Source: Streptomyces griseoloalbus (lineage in GTDB: Bacteria > Actinomycetota > Actinomycetes > Streptomycetales > Streptomycetaceae). From it: 64,000 nucleotides of DNA. The DNA lies in assembly GCA_014650015.1 (NCBI GenBank), contig BMUD01000004.1, positions 248,001 to 312,000 on the forward strand. The letters are read 5' to 3'. Shown in pieces: positions 52,110 to 61,011 of the stretch. The notes under the pieces are model-generated. The model saw only the letters and a program-made list of their open reading frames with translations. It ran no database searches and was not told where the DNA came from. Within the stretch, counting starts at the first letter, position 1; each line of letters begins with the position of its first letter. The translations under genes and the position numbers were made by a program.

Positions 52110-52178
52110 GCCGCCGTGTCCGGGGCCCGTCCGACCATTGCCGTCGTTGCCCGAAGGAAAGTGTCGGACAGGCCCTAG

Positions 52179-52826
52179 CTAGGCCTGCCGCTGGTGCAGC
52201 GCCGCCAGGACGTCCTCGTCCGTGAGCTGGTCGAACTCCTCGTACCACTGGCCCACGGCCATGAACGCGGCCGGCTCGTACAGACACACCACCTCGTCGG
52301 CCTCGTTGCGCATCAGCGCGGCGGCCTCCGGCGAGCCGACCGGGGCGGCGAGCACGAGGTGGCCGGAGACCTGCGAGCGCAGCGCGCGCAGGGCGGCGCG
52401 GGCGGTGGAGCCGGTCGCCAGTCCGTCGTCGACGACGATCACCGTCCGTCCGCGCAGTTCGGGAGCGGGCCGGCCGTGGCGGTAGAGCTCTTCACGACGG
52501 CGCAGTTCGGTGCGCTCGCGCTCGACGACCGGCGCGAGGTCGGCCTCGCTCAGGCCCAGTCGGCGCAGGGAGTCCTCGTCGAACACCGGAACGCCGTCAC
52601 CGGCCATCGCGCCGACGCCGAACTCCTCGTGGAAAGGGGCGCCGACCTTCCGTACGACGAGGACGTCGAGCGGGGCGTCCAGGGCCCGGGCGACCTCGGC
52701 GGCGACGGCGACACCGCCGCGGGGCAGGGCCAGCACGACCGGGTCGGGCAGGGCGCCCTCGTCCCGCCTCTCCCGCAGCCGTGCGGCCAGTTCGCGGCCG
52801 GCCTGCCGACGATCACGGAACCGCAT
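52179..52826 (-). CDS. Phosphoribosyltransferase-domain protein
   Basis: A 215-residue PRTase-fold protein. The PRPP-binding loop is VIVVDDGLATGSTARAALRALR, and LALPRGGVAVAAEVARALDAPLDVLVVRKVGAP resembles the N-terminal half of this group. These proteins are common in actinobacteria beside stress genes; the base substrate is unknown. ATG 52826 has a GGAGGGAGGG site. It is divergent from the archease-like gene. Confidence 0.88.
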   Translation of the reverse strand: MRFRDRRQAGRELAARLRERRDEGALPDPVVLALPRGGVAVAAEVARALDAPLDVLVVRKVGAPFHEEFGVGAMAGDGVPVFDEDSLRRLGLSEADLAPVVERERTELRRREELYRHGRPAPELRGRTVIVVDDGLATGSTARAALRALRSQVSGHLVLAAPVGSPEAAALMRNEADEVVCLYEPAAFMAVGQWYEEFDQLTDEDVLAALHQRQA

Positions 52827-52956
52827 GGCGGATGCCCTCCCTCCGCGCCGGAGACGGCACCTGAAGCACCTGGTCGGCACCCGCGTACCCGCTCCCGGTG
52901 CACTCGAAGCCCCTGCCGCCCGGCATGGTCGGGCGGGTGTCGGGCAGGCGTGGTGC

Positions 52957-53412
52957 ATGGTCGGTGACACGGGCGACTACGGGCAGGCGCGACGGCCGGA
53001 CGCGAGCGGACACCGGGCGGTGGCGCAGGAGGACGACGTCCGGGTCGAGGCATGGGCGGCGAGCCGGGAGAACTGTCTGGCGGAGGCGGTGGTGGCGATG
53101 GTGGAGTGCTTCGCCGATGTCTCCGGGGTGCGGCCCACCGGCGTGGGGCGCATCCGGCTGGACGAGGCCAGCGACGACGATCTGCTGGCCTCGCTGCTGG
53201 ACGAGATCCTCTACCGGCTCGAGGTGTACGGGCAGGTGCCGGTCGATGTGGAGGCGGACGAGGCCGAGGGCGGCCTCGATGTGCGGCTGGCCGTCGCGGG
53301 CCTGACGGAGGTGAGGGTCACCGGGCCGGTGCCGACGGACGTGGCCTGGGAGGAGCTGCGCATCGGGCCGGGTCCGTACGGGTGGTCCTGTTCGGTCACG
53401 ATCGACGGCTGA
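52957..53412 (+). CDS. Archease-family protein
   Basis: A 151-residue archease-like protein: VRVEAWAASRENCLAEAVVAMVECFADV, DLLASLLDEILYRLEVYGQVPVDVEADEAEGGLDVRLA and the tail VKGPVPTDVAWEELRI-type segment with acidic metal ligands. Archease activates the RNA ligase RtcB in other organisms; no rtcB is seen in the window. The ATG 52957 start is uncertain. Confidence 0.75.
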   Translation: MVGDTGDYGQARRPDASGHRAVAQEDDVRVEAWAASRENCLAEAVVAMVECFADVSGVRPTGVGRIRLDEASDDDLLASLLDEILYRLEVYGQVPVDVEADEAEGGLDVRLAVAGLTEVRVTGPVPTDVAWEELRIGPGPYGWSCSVTIDG

Positions 53413-53452
53413 GGCGTCGCATGCCCGGGTGGCGCGGGGGTACTCCGGGCAC

Positions 53453-53905
53453 ATGACCGGCATCGACATCGGCAGTGACGCCTTTGACGACCACGCGTTC
53501 CTCGCGCGTCGGCACGCGTACGAGGGAGCCAATGTGTCCCCGCCGCTGGAGTGGAGCGGCGTGCCGGACGACGCGTCGGAACTGGTGCTCCTCTGCGAGG
53601 ATCCGGACGCGCCGTCGGGCAGCTTCGTGCACTGGGTCGTGGTGGGGATCGACCCCCGCAGCGGTGGGGTCGGCGCGGGTCAGAGTCCGCCGCGGGGGAC
53701 CGAGCTCGTCAACGGCTACGGCGAACGGGGCTGGGGCGGACCGCATCCGCCGCCGGGGGACGACGCGCACCACTACATGTTCCGGCTCTACGCCCTCGCC
53801 GAACCGTGTGTGCTGCCCGACGCGCCCCGTGCGGAGCAGGTGCACGAGGCGGTCGGGAAGACGGAGATCGCGAGCGGCACGCTGGTGGGGCTCTACCAGC
53901 GCTGA
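53453..53905 (+). CDS. YbhB/YbcL Raf kinase inhibitor-like protein
   Basis: A 150-residue PEBP-fold protein. The conserved ligand-pocket motifs are ANVSPPLEWSGVPDDASELVLLCEDPDAPSGSFVHWVVVGIDP and GERGWGGPHPPPGDDAHHYMFRLYAL. These bacterial proteins bind anionic groups but their role is unclear. GTG 53429 is an alternative start; neither has a strong ribosome site. Confidence 0.9.
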   Translation: MTGIDIGSDAFDDHAFLARRHAYEGANVSPPLEWSGVPDDASELVLLCEDPDAPSGSFVHWVVVGIDPRSGGVGAGQSPPRGTELVNGYGERGWGGPHPPPGDDAHHYMFRLYALAEPCVLPDAPRAEQVHEAVGKTEIASGTLVGLYQR

Positions 53906-53917
53906 ACGGGCCCGGGT

Positions 53918-54343
53918 TCAGTGGGTGGGGGCCGCCGTGCTGATGTCCGCCAGGGCGGAGTGCGGGTCCTCGGTGACGGCGAGGTCGCCGAGGCTGACCA
54001 TGCCCACGGGGCAGCCGCCCCGTTCGACCACCGGGAGCCTCCGGACCGCGTACCGCCGCATCAGCTCGACGGCGTGCTCGGTGGTGTCCTCGGGGTCGAG
54101 CGTCACCAGGGGCGGGCGCGTGCACAGCGAACCGACCGTCGTGGCCTCGGGGTCGCTGCCCTCGGCGACGGCCCGCAGCACGATGTCGCGGTCGGTGAGC
54201 ACCCCGAACAGATCGCAGTCGTAGGCGACGAGGACGTCGCCGATGTCCTGCTCACGCATCAGGCGCGCCGCCCGCGCCACCGTGGTCATGGGCTCGACGG
54301 ACGCGGTGTCCGCGGACATCACGTCCCGTATGCGCCGGGTCAT
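53918..54343 (-). CDS. CBS-domain protein
   Basis: A 141-residue protein of two CBS domains (IRDVMSADTASVEPMTTVARAARLMREQDIGDVLVAYDCDLFGVLTDRDIVLRAV, then VGSLCTRPPLVTLDPEDTTEHAVELMRRYAVRRLPVVE). Stand-alone CBS pairs bind adenosyl nucleotides. GGGAGGTG at 54347-54354 fixes ATG 54343. It is convergent with the Raf-inhibitor-like gene. Confidence 0.9.
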   Translation of the reverse strand: MTRRIRDVMSADTASVEPMTTVARAARLMREQDIGDVLVAYDCDLFGVLTDRDIVLRAVAEGSDPEATTVGSLCTRPPLVTLDPEDTTEHAVELMRRYAVRRLPVVERGGCPVGMVSLGDLAVTEDPHSALADISTAAPTH

Positions 54344-54537
54344 GGGCACCTCCCGGTCAGTGGCCGGCCTGAATTCCCCGTGTCCGCCGCGTAGCCCGCT
54401 GCGCGGCGCGTAAACCGGCCACCACGACCGGTCGCGCGCTGCCCGGCCGTGCGCCGTTTGCCCGGCCGACGCTCCACCCGCTTTGATGTGCCGGTCGCCG
54501 ACGGCCGTCGCCGGCGGGGCACGAGGGCGAGCGGGGC

Positions 54538-55797
54538 ATGGTGGAGGGGCGGACGCCGGGTCGGTTCGGGTGGCTGTGGGCGGCCTACGGGGTCAGCACG
54601 TTCGGCACCAGGTTCGCGTTCGACGCGTTCGCGCTGGTCGCGGTGCTGGTGCTGGACGCCCATCCGGTCGAGGTGTCGCTGCTGGCGGCGGTGGGGCCGG
54701 CGGTCGGCGCGGTGCTCGCGGTGCCGCTCGGGCCGTGGGTGGAGTTCCGCCGCAAGCGGCCGGTGATGATCGCGACGGATCTCCTGCGGTGCGCGGTCCT
54801 GCTCAGCGTTCCGGTCGCGTACGCCCTCGACGCGCTCACCGTGGGTCAGCTCCTGGTCGTGTCGGTCGTGGTCGCCGCGGCCGACATCACGTTCCACGCG
54901 GCCGTCGGGGCGTTCCTCAAGGAACTCGTGCCGAAAAAGGAACTGCTCGTGGCGAACGGGCGGTTCGAGGCGACGAACTGGACCGCGACCATGCTCGGGC
55001 CGCCGCTCGGCGGGGCGGCGATCGGATGGCTGGGTCCGATGACGACGGTGGTGGCCGACGCGGCGAGCTATCTGCTGTCGGCCGGTGCGCTCCGCGCGGT
55101 CGGCGGTACGGACAGGCGTCCGGCGCGTCCCGACGAGGGCGCTCGGCTTCGGGCGGGTGACCTCCTCGACGGATGGCGGTACATCCTCGCCAGTGCGGCG
55201 CTTCGGCCGCTGTTCTTCAACACCGTCCTGGTGAACGGGCTGATCATGGCGTCCTCGCCGCTGCTCGTCGTGCTGATGGTGGGCCCGCTCGGGTTCGCGC
55301 CCTGGCAGTACGGGCTCGCCTTCGCGGTGCCCTGTGTCGGCGGTCTGATCGGCTCGCGGCTGTCCCGGCGGCTGGTCGCGCGGTTCGGGTCGCAGCGGGT
55401 GCTGCGTGTCGCGGGGGCCTCGCGGGCGTGCTGGTCGCTCGGGCTGGCGTTCGTCGGACCGGGCACGTGCGGACTGGTGCTCGTCATGGTGGTCGAGTTC
55501 GGGCTGATCGCCTGCATGGGCGTGTTCAACCCGGTGTTCGCCACCCGGCGGCTGGAACGGACCCCGGCGGACCGGGTCGTCCGGACGCTGTCCGCGTGGT
55601 CGGCGACGAGCAAGGCCGCCATCGCCGCGCTGACCGCCCTGTGGGGACTGCTGGCCGCCCTCACCGGCCCGCGCACCGCGATCGGCCTCGCCGGCCTCCT
55701 GCTGCTGGCCACACCGCTGCTGCTCCCCCGCCACGACCATGACACCGGGCAACCGCACGATCCGGCACCCGCGCCGCTGCCCGCGGAGGGAAGCTGA
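54538..55797 (+). CDS. MFS transporter
   Basis: A 419-residue major facilitator protein of the DHA3/MefA-like drug-efflux type with about 10-12 hydrophobic segments. The loop after helix 2 is GPWVEFRRKRPVMIATDLLR, a variant of the family motif A. The middle cytoplasmic loop contains GTDRRPARPDEGARLRAG. The C-terminal tail is Pro/His-rich. It probably exports a small hydrophobic compound. No regulator gene is adjacent. Confidence 0.88.
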   Translation: MVEGRTPGRFGWLWAAYGVSTFGTRFAFDAFALVAVLVLDAHPVEVSLLAAVGPAVGAVLAVPLGPWVEFRRKRPVMIATDLLRCAVLLSVPVAYALDALTVGQLLVVSVVVAAADITFHAAVGAFLKELVPKKELLVANGRFEATNWTATMLGPPLGGAAIGWLGPMTTVVADAASYLLSAGALRAVGGTDRRPARPDEGARLRAGDLLDGWRYILASAALRPLFFNTVLVNGLIMASSPLLVVLMVGPLGFAPWQYGLAFAVPCVGGLIGSRLSRRLVARFGSQRVLRVAGASRACWSLGLAFVGPGTCGLVLVMVVEFGLIACMGVFNPVFATRRLERTPADRVVRTLSAWSATSKAAIAALTALWGLLAALTGPRTAIGLAGLLLLATPLLLPRHDHDTGQPHDPAPAPLPAEGS

Positions 55798-55846
55798 GCG
55801 GCCGGGACGAGGCGGTGTGGCCCGCCTCACCCCGGCCGCCTTGCGT

Positions 55847-56275
55847 CTAGACGGCCCCGGGGACTTCCTCCGTGACGCCGTTCAGCGGCGAGGCGGGATC
55901 GGTGCCGTAGGGGCGGGTGATGGCTTCCAGGCCGTGGCCGGCCGGGTCCTGGAAGTAGACGCCGCGTCCGCCGTCGTTGCGGTTGATGTGGCGCGGGTGC
56001 CTGCCGTGCGGATCGGCCTGGATGGGGACCCCGGCGTCCACGAGCCGGGCGAGAATCCCGTCGAAGTCGTCCTCGGAGACGAGGAACGCGTAGTGCTGCG
56101 TCGGAATGTCGATGCCGACGGTCGCGAAGTCCAGGGTGACTCCGTTGGCGGTCGTCACCGGCAGGAACATCCCGGCGGGTTCCCCGACCTCCAGCCCCAG
56201 GATCTCGGCGAGGAAATGGGCGGACTTCTCCCGGTCACGGGTGAGAACGATGGTGTGATTGAACTCGACTGACAC
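55847..56275 (-). CDS. VOC-family (glyoxalase-like) protein
   Basis: A 142-residue vicinal-oxygen-chelate protein with two beta-alpha-beta-beta-beta units. FNHTIVLTRDREKSAHFLAEILGLEVG and GRGVYFQDPAGHGLEAITRPY hold the expected metal ligands (His near the N-terminus, Glu near the end). GTG 56275 lies 10 bases from GGAGG, with only a non-conserved extension further upstream. The substrate is unknown. Confidence 0.85.
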   Translation of the reverse strand: MSVEFNHTIVLTRDREKSAHFLAEILGLEVGEPAGMFLPVTTANGVTLDFATVGIDIPTQHYAFLVSEDDFDGILARLVDAGVPIQADPHGRHPRHINRNDGGRGVYFQDPAGHGLEAITRPYGTDPASPLNGVTEEVPGAV

Positions 56276-56434
56276 GGTGTCAATGCCTCCACGGGCATCC
56301 GCGGTACCTCCATGCCTCACCCGACCGGTGACCGACACGCGATGCCGCGCGCAGCAGCTTAGACAGCGGTGGCGAGGGCTGTCGAGCGGGAATCGGGGCG
56401 AAGAGGTGGCCGGCGTCGCCCCGTCCCCGTCACC

Positions 56435-57232
56435 TCAGCCGGTGTGGCCGCCCTCGGCCTCGACGGCCTCGTCCACGCGTGCGGCCACCCAGGCCAGGAA
56501 GTCCCGCACCGCCGGCCCGGGCAGCGTGAGCGCGGACTCCCGGGGGCGTTCGAAGCTGCGCAGGGCGTCGGTGACCAGCGGCCGGAAGGCCTCCTCGGAG
56601 GCGGCGATCACCTCCGCCGCCCTGCGCTTGGCGAACCAGTGGCCCGTGCGGCAGTACACCACGGAACGGCAGCCGTTGAGCACCCGGTTGTCGGCCACGT
56701 GCCCCTCGCCCTCGGTGTGTTCCCGTACGGAGGCGCGGAGTGCGGCGAGCACGGTGGGCCGCTCCGGTGCGGCGATCACGTCCCGCACCGGCCTGCCGAA
56801 GAGCGGGAGGCCGCACTGGTGGGCGAGGGACCGGTCGAGGACGTACCAGAACGCCGGTGCCTCCCGCGGGTCGTAACTGACCCGCTCGGGCAGGGACGGT
56901 CCGGTGTTGAGGTCCAGCAGATACCCCGCCTCGCCGGACGGACCGGCGGCGAGGTCTGCGGGGTACGCGACCAGTTCCAGCCCGGCCGCCGGGCACGTCA
57001 GGGCGGGGTGCGCCAGCGCGTCGGCCAGCTCGGGCAGCGCCCGCCGGGGCAGCGAACGGTCCACCACGACCGTCACGTCGACGTCGCTGCGTCCGTGCCG
57101 GTAGTCGCCGAGGGCGAGGGACCCGACGGCGAGGACGCTCACCAGGTGGGGCCCGCAGACGGCGCGGGTGCGGTGGACCAGTTCGTCCAGGTAGGGGCGG
57201 AGCTCGCGGGGCGGAAGCAAGGGACGGCTCAT
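56435..57232 (-). CDS. Nucleotidyltransferase-domain protein, aadA-like
   Basis: A 265-residue protein with the polymerase-beta nucleotidyltransferase motif GSLALGDYRHGRSDVDV (G37-S38 with Asp50 and Asp52). A C-terminal helical domain (VLNGCRSVVYCRTGHWFAKRRAAEVIA) resembles the DUF4111 cap of aminoglycoside 3''-adenylyltransferases (AadA). Whether it modifies an antibiotic or another substrate cannot be said. ATG 57232. Confidence 0.82.
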   Translation of the reverse strand: MSRPLLPPRELRPYLDELVHRTRAVCGPHLVSVLAVGSLALGDYRHGRSDVDVTVVVDRSLPRRALPELADALAHPALTCPAAGLELVAYPADLAAGPSGEAGYLLDLNTGPSLPERVSYDPREAPAFWYVLDRSLAHQCGLPLFGRPVRDVIAAPERPTVLAALRASVREHTEGEGHVADNRVLNGCRSVVYCRTGHWFAKRRAAEVIAASEEAFRPLVTDALRSFERPRESALTLPGPAVRDFLAWVAARVDEAVEAEGGHTG

Positions 57233-57270
57233 GGGACCAGTGTCCGCCCGGTGACGCACGGCACCGTCCG

Positions 57271-57843
57271 TCAGCGCCACAGTTCGTCGCTGTCGCACAC
57301 GTGCGCGCCCATGTTGCGTTCCATCATGCGCAGGGCGGCGTCCGCCAGGTCGGCGTGGATGTGGGCGACGGCGTCCCGCGGGACGACCACGTCGATGTGA
57401 CGGATGTGCGCGTCGAGCGAGGAGTAGAGGACGCACTGCTCCGTCACCTGGCCGCACAACACCAGTCGCTCGATGCCCTGCTGGGCGATCAGATAGCCCA
57501 ACGGGGTCTCGAAGAAGATCGAGTGCCGGGCCTTGACGACGAAGAGGGAGGACCCGTCCGGCCGCAGCGGCTCCACGAGGGACGCGTGCGGCCCGGACAG
57601 AGCCCTGTCCACCAGCTCACCGTGGTGGGAGCGCCACTCGCCGAAGTTGTCGTTGACGTAGATCACCGGCACGTCCCGCCGCCGTGCCCGTTCCAGCAGG
57701 GCGGCGACGACCGGTACGACCGACTCGGCGGACGGGATCAGCTGTTCGGCGTCCGGGTGGTCGTAGGTGTTGATCATGTCGATGACGATCAGCGCGGTCT
57801 TGCCCATGCCACCCACGTTCCACCCGCGAAGCGGGTCAGACAT
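57271..57843 (-). CDS. Isochorismatase-family cysteine hydrolase
   Basis: A 190-residue hydrolase. The catalytic triad is visible: Asp22 in LIVIDMINTYDHP, Lys104 in LFVVKARHSIFFETPL, and Cys137 in LVLCGQVTEQCVLYSSLDA. It likely hydrolyses an amide such as a nicotinamide analogue. ATG 57843 is 6 bases after AGGAG, which decides it over the internal ATG 57807. It is divergent from the amidase gene. Confidence 0.9.
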   Translation of the reverse strand: MSDPLRGWNVGGMGKTALIVIDMINTYDHPDAEQLIPSAESVVPVVAALLERARRRDVPVIYVNDNFGEWRSHHGELVDRALSGPHASLVEPLRPDGSSLFVVKARHSIFFETPLGYLIAQQGIERLVLCGQVTEQCVLYSSLDAHIRHIDVVVPRDAVAHIHADLADAALRMMERNMGAHVCDSDELWR

Positions 57844-57951
57844 CTTTTGCTCCTGCCACCGACCCGGAGCGAGACGCTCGCGCCGGGGGCGTTCCCTCGT
57901 TGCCCCCCGGAGGTTACCGTTCGGTAGACGCGTCGCTCAGGAGGTGCCCGC

Positions 57952-59379
57952 ATGTCGATCGACCGTGCCGCAGGCCTGGCGGAGACCGCCCGTGCGCTGG
58001 CCGCCGGGGAGATGACGTCGCGGGAGCTCGTCGAGCAGGCACTGACGCGGATCGAGGCGACGCAGTCCTCCCTCAACGCCTTCCGGATCGTGCGCACCGA
58101 CGCCGCGCTCCTCGAGGCCGAGGCCGCCGACCGGCGGCTGGCCGCCGGGGAGCGGCTGCCGCTGCTCGGGGTGCCGGTCGCGGTCAAGGACGACATGGAC
58201 GTGGCGGGCGAGCCGACCGCCTTCGGCTGCCGGGGCGAGTTCCCACCGGTCGCGGCGGACGGCGAGGCGGTACGGAGGCTGCGGGCGGCCGGCGCGGTGA
58301 TCGTCGGCAAGACCAACACCTGCGAGTTCGGGCAGTGGCCGTTCACGGAGGGGCCGGCCTTCGGGGCGACCCGCAACCCGTGGAACACCGAGCACACCCC
58401 GGGCGGTTCCTCCGGCGGCTCCGCCGCCGCCGTCGCGGCCGGCCTCGTGCCCGCCGCGCTCGGCTCGGACGGCGCCGGTTCGGTGCGCATCCCCGCCGCC
58501 TGGACCCATCTCGTGGGCATCAAGCCGCAGCGCGGCCGGATCTCCACCTGGCCGCGCGGTGAGTCCTTCCAGGGCATCACCGTCAACGGCACCCTCGCCC
58601 GCACGGTCGCCGACGCCGCCCTGCTGCTGGACGCGGCGAGCGGCAATCACGACCTGGACCCGCACCGTCCGCCGGCCGTCGACGCGGTCGGGGCGGCCCG
58701 CCGCGACCCCGGGCGGCTGCGGATCGCGCTCTCGCTGAAGCCGCCGTTCACCGCGGTGCCCGCCCGGCTCGACGCCGAGGTGCGCGCCAGGGTCCTGGAA
58801 CTGGCCGGGAAACTGGCCGCGTTGGGGCACACGGTCGAGGAGGCCGACCCGCCGTACGGACGGATCGGGCTGACCTTCGTGCCCCGCGCGACCGCGGGCA
58901 TCGCCGAGTGGGTGGGCGAGGCGCCGTTCCCCGAACTGCTCGACAGGCGCACCCGGGGCGCGGCACGGATGGGCCGGCTGCTCGGCGGGGTCCCGCTGCG
59001 GGCGGCGCGGCGCGCGGAGACGGTGCTGCAGCGGCGTATCGGCGGGTTCTTCACGTCGTACGACGTGATCCTCGCGCCCACCACCGCCGCTCCCCCGCCG
59101 CGCATCGGCGCGCTGCTCGAACTGAGCGGCCTGGCCACCGACCGGGCGATGATCGCGGCCTGTCCTTACGCCTGGCCGTGGAACGTCCTCGGCTGGCCGG
59201 GGGTCAACGTGCCGGCGGGTTTCGTGAACGGCGGTCTCCCCGCGGGCGCCCAGTTGCTCGGCCCGGCGAACAGCGAGCCGGTGCTCGTGGGTCTGGCCGC
59301 GCAGCTGGAGGCGGAGTCGCGCTGGCACGAGGTGTGGCCGCCGCGGCCGACGGCGGCGGTGGACTCCCCGGCCGCGTGA
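57952..59379 (+). CDS. Amidase (amidase signature family)
   Basis: A 475-residue amidase. The Ser-cisSer-Lys triad is intact: Lys79 in PVAVKDDMDVAG, cis-Ser154 in GGSSGGSAAAVAAGL and nucleophile Ser177 in GSDGAGSVRIPA. The ATG at 57952 follows AGGAGG. Divergence from the isochorismatase-type hydrolase gene suggests the two may act on related amides; that is inference only. The substrate is unknown. Confidence 0.9.
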   Translation: MSIDRAAGLAETARALAAGEMTSRELVEQALTRIEATQSSLNAFRIVRTDAALLEAEAADRRLAAGERLPLLGVPVAVKDDMDVAGEPTAFGCRGEFPPVAADGEAVRRLRAAGAVIVGKTNTCEFGQWPFTEGPAFGATRNPWNTEHTPGGSSGGSAAAVAAGLVPAALGSDGAGSVRIPAAWTHLVGIKPQRGRISTWPRGESFQGITVNGTLARTVADAALLLDAASGNHDLDPHRPPAVDAVGAARRDPGRLRIALSLKPPFTAVPARLDAEVRARVLELAGKLAALGHTVEEADPPYGRIGLTFVPRATAGIAEWVGEAPFPELLDRRTRGAARMGRLLGGVPLRAARRAETVLQRRIGGFFTSYDVILAPTTAAPPPRIGALLELSGLATDRAMIAACPYAWPWNVLGWPGVNVPAGFVNGGLPAGAQLLGPANSEPVLVGLAAQLEAESRWHEVWPPRPTAAVDSPAA

Positions 59380-59424
59380 GAGGGCCCCGCCGGGGGTGCC
59401 GCCGGGGTGCCGTACGGTACGCCT

Positions 59425-59871
59425 GTGACCGCCTACAGCCCTGAGAACGCCCCGGGCCGCCACGGCCCTTCCGCCACCGTCGAGGCCGCGCCCCGCGAGG
59501 TGGGCCGGGTGCGCACCGAGTACTCGCCCGCGCACGACGGCGACCCCGATCCCGGGGAGATCGTGTGGACCTGGGTGCCCTTCGAGGAGAACGACGGCCG
59601 GGGCAAGGACCGTCCGGTGCTCGTCGTCGCCCGTGAGGCGGCCGGCACCTTCCTCGCCGTGCAGTTGTCCAGCAAGCGGCACGCCGGGGACCGGGAGTGG
59701 GTGCCGATCGGCAGCGGACCGTGGGACCGGTCGGGCCGGCATTCCTGGGTCGACGTGGACCGGGTGCTGCGGCTGCACGAGGGGGGTATGCGCCGGGAGG
59801 CGTGCGCGCTGGACCGGATGCGGTTCAACCTCGTGCGTCAGCGGCTGCGGGAGCGGTACGGCTGGAGTTGA
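59425..59871 (+). CDS. PemK/MazF-family toxin-like protein
   Basis: A 148-residue protein. Its C-terminal two-thirds match the PemK/MazF fold (PGEIVWTWVPFEENDGRGKDRPVLVVAREAAGTFLAVQLSSK, then SWVDVDRVLRLHEGGM). MazF toxins cut RNA at specific triplets. A short N-terminal tail of about 40 residues precedes it. No antitoxin frame is evident upstream. The 3' end overlaps the convergent macrodomain gene by 47 bases. GTG 59407 is an alternative start. Confidence 0.8.
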   Translation: MTAYSPENAPGRHGPSATVEAAPREVGRVRTEYSPAHDGDPDPGEIVWTWVPFEENDGRGKDRPVLVVAREAAGTFLAVQLSSKRHAGDREWVPIGSGPWDRSGRHSWVDVDRVLRLHEGGMRREACALDRMRFNLVRQRLRERYGWS

Positions 59872-60709
59872 GCACCGCCGCATCCGACAGCGAGTCCGCG
59901 AACGTGCGCTCGAACGCCGCGCGGACCACGCTGTCGCGGGTGCGGTCCAGGATGGCGAAGACCACGTGCTCGAAGGCCCCCGAGAAGCGCCCGCCCGGCT
60001 CCAGATGCGCCCGGAAGGCGGCCGCCACCTGTGCCGGGTCGTTGCGGAACACCCCGCAGCCCCAGGCGCCGAGCACCAGCCGCCGGTAGCCGTGGGCCAG
60101 GGCGGTCTCCAGCACGCGCCCTGCCCGTACGGCCAGGGCGCGGGGCAGCTCCCGGGCGCGCTCCGGTGTCCTGGAGAGGATCACGCCCGCGTTGGGCGCG
60201 GGCGAGGTGAGGAAGCCGGCCGTGAACGGCTCGTCCAGGAGCCGGCCGCGGTCGTCACGGAAGACCGGCACGGCGGGTGAGTGGATCACCCGGTCGGTGT
60301 AGAGCGGGTCGCGGTGGGCGCGGTGGTGGTCGTAGAAGCCGGGGGCGCGCAGCAGGCAGGTGTACAGCGCTGAGGCGCGGCACAGGGCCTCCTCCTGGGC
60401 CTGGGCACCGTTCAGGTATCCGCCGCCGGGGTTGCGGGCGGAGGCGAAGTTCAGCACGGCCGGCCCGCCGTCCGCGCCGGCGAGGCGGCGCGCCGCCTCC
60501 AGGCTGCTCTCGCCGGTGACCTCGAACCGGGTCTCCGCCGGACGGAACGCCGGGACCGGGACCGGTTCGGGGCCGTGCGTCCGGGTACCGCGCGCCGCGG
60601 CCCCGATCGCCGCCGCGAGGGACACCTCGTGCCCGCCGGGTGCGCGGTAGGAACCCGCCGCCACGATCTGTTCGGTCTCGCGGGCGATGCCACGCAGGCG
60701 CGCGCTCAC
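59825..60709 (-). CDS. TIGR02452/PARG-like macrodomain protein
   Basis: A 294-residue protein of the microbial PARG (TIGR02452) group. The PARG signature region reads VLNFASARNPGGGYLNGAQAQEEALCRASALY, with the GGG-x6-8-QEE motif. This binds and hydrolyses ADP-ribose chains in relatives. The macrodomain core LVLGAWGCGVFRNDPAQVAAAF follows. The GTG start at 60709 is preceded by a GGGGGTGG stretch. Confidence 0.9.
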   Translation of the reverse strand: MSARLRGIARETEQIVAAGSYRAPGGHEVSLAAAIGAAARGTRTHGPEPVPVPAFRPAETRFEVTGESSLEAARRLAGADGGPAVLNFASARNPGGGYLNGAQAQEEALCRASALYTCLLRAPGFYDHHRAHRDPLYTDRVIHSPAVPVFRDDRGRLLDEPFTAGFLTSPAPNAGVILSRTPERARELPRALAVRAGRVLETALAHGYRRLVLGAWGCGVFRNDPAQVAAAFRAHLEPGGRFSGAFEHVVFAILDRTRDSVVRAAFERTFADSLSDAAVLNSSRTAPAAADARG

Positions 60710-61011
60710 GGCGCCACCCCCGTAGCCGCCGTGACCGCGCGCCGCGCGATCTCTCTCGTCGTGCTCACGCAAGCATCCTGAGCGATGCTGGTGAAGCGGC
60801 GCAACGGAGTTTCCGCCTCCCCCGAAAGCCCGGGGAAACGGACGGGAAACCCCGCGGGAACAGGCCGGAAGAAAGGATGACCGACCCGGAACGCCCCACC
60901 AGGCGCCCTTGTGCCGGGCGACGTGAAGGTTTTGGGTGGACGAGTTGGTGCCGGCCGGGGCCACTGGATCCCCGGGCCGGCGACATGGTGGAATCTCAGG
61001 AGGACTCCGAC
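60710..61011. other. Leader region upstream of egtA
   Basis: About 300 bases without a separate gene. It should hold the divergent promoters of the macrodomain gene and egtA. A hairpin AGCATC-CTGAGC-GATGCT lies at 60772-60789. An in-frame ATG at 60877 would add 45 Arg/Pro-rich residues to EgtA, but its ribosome site is poor. Confidence 0.6.
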
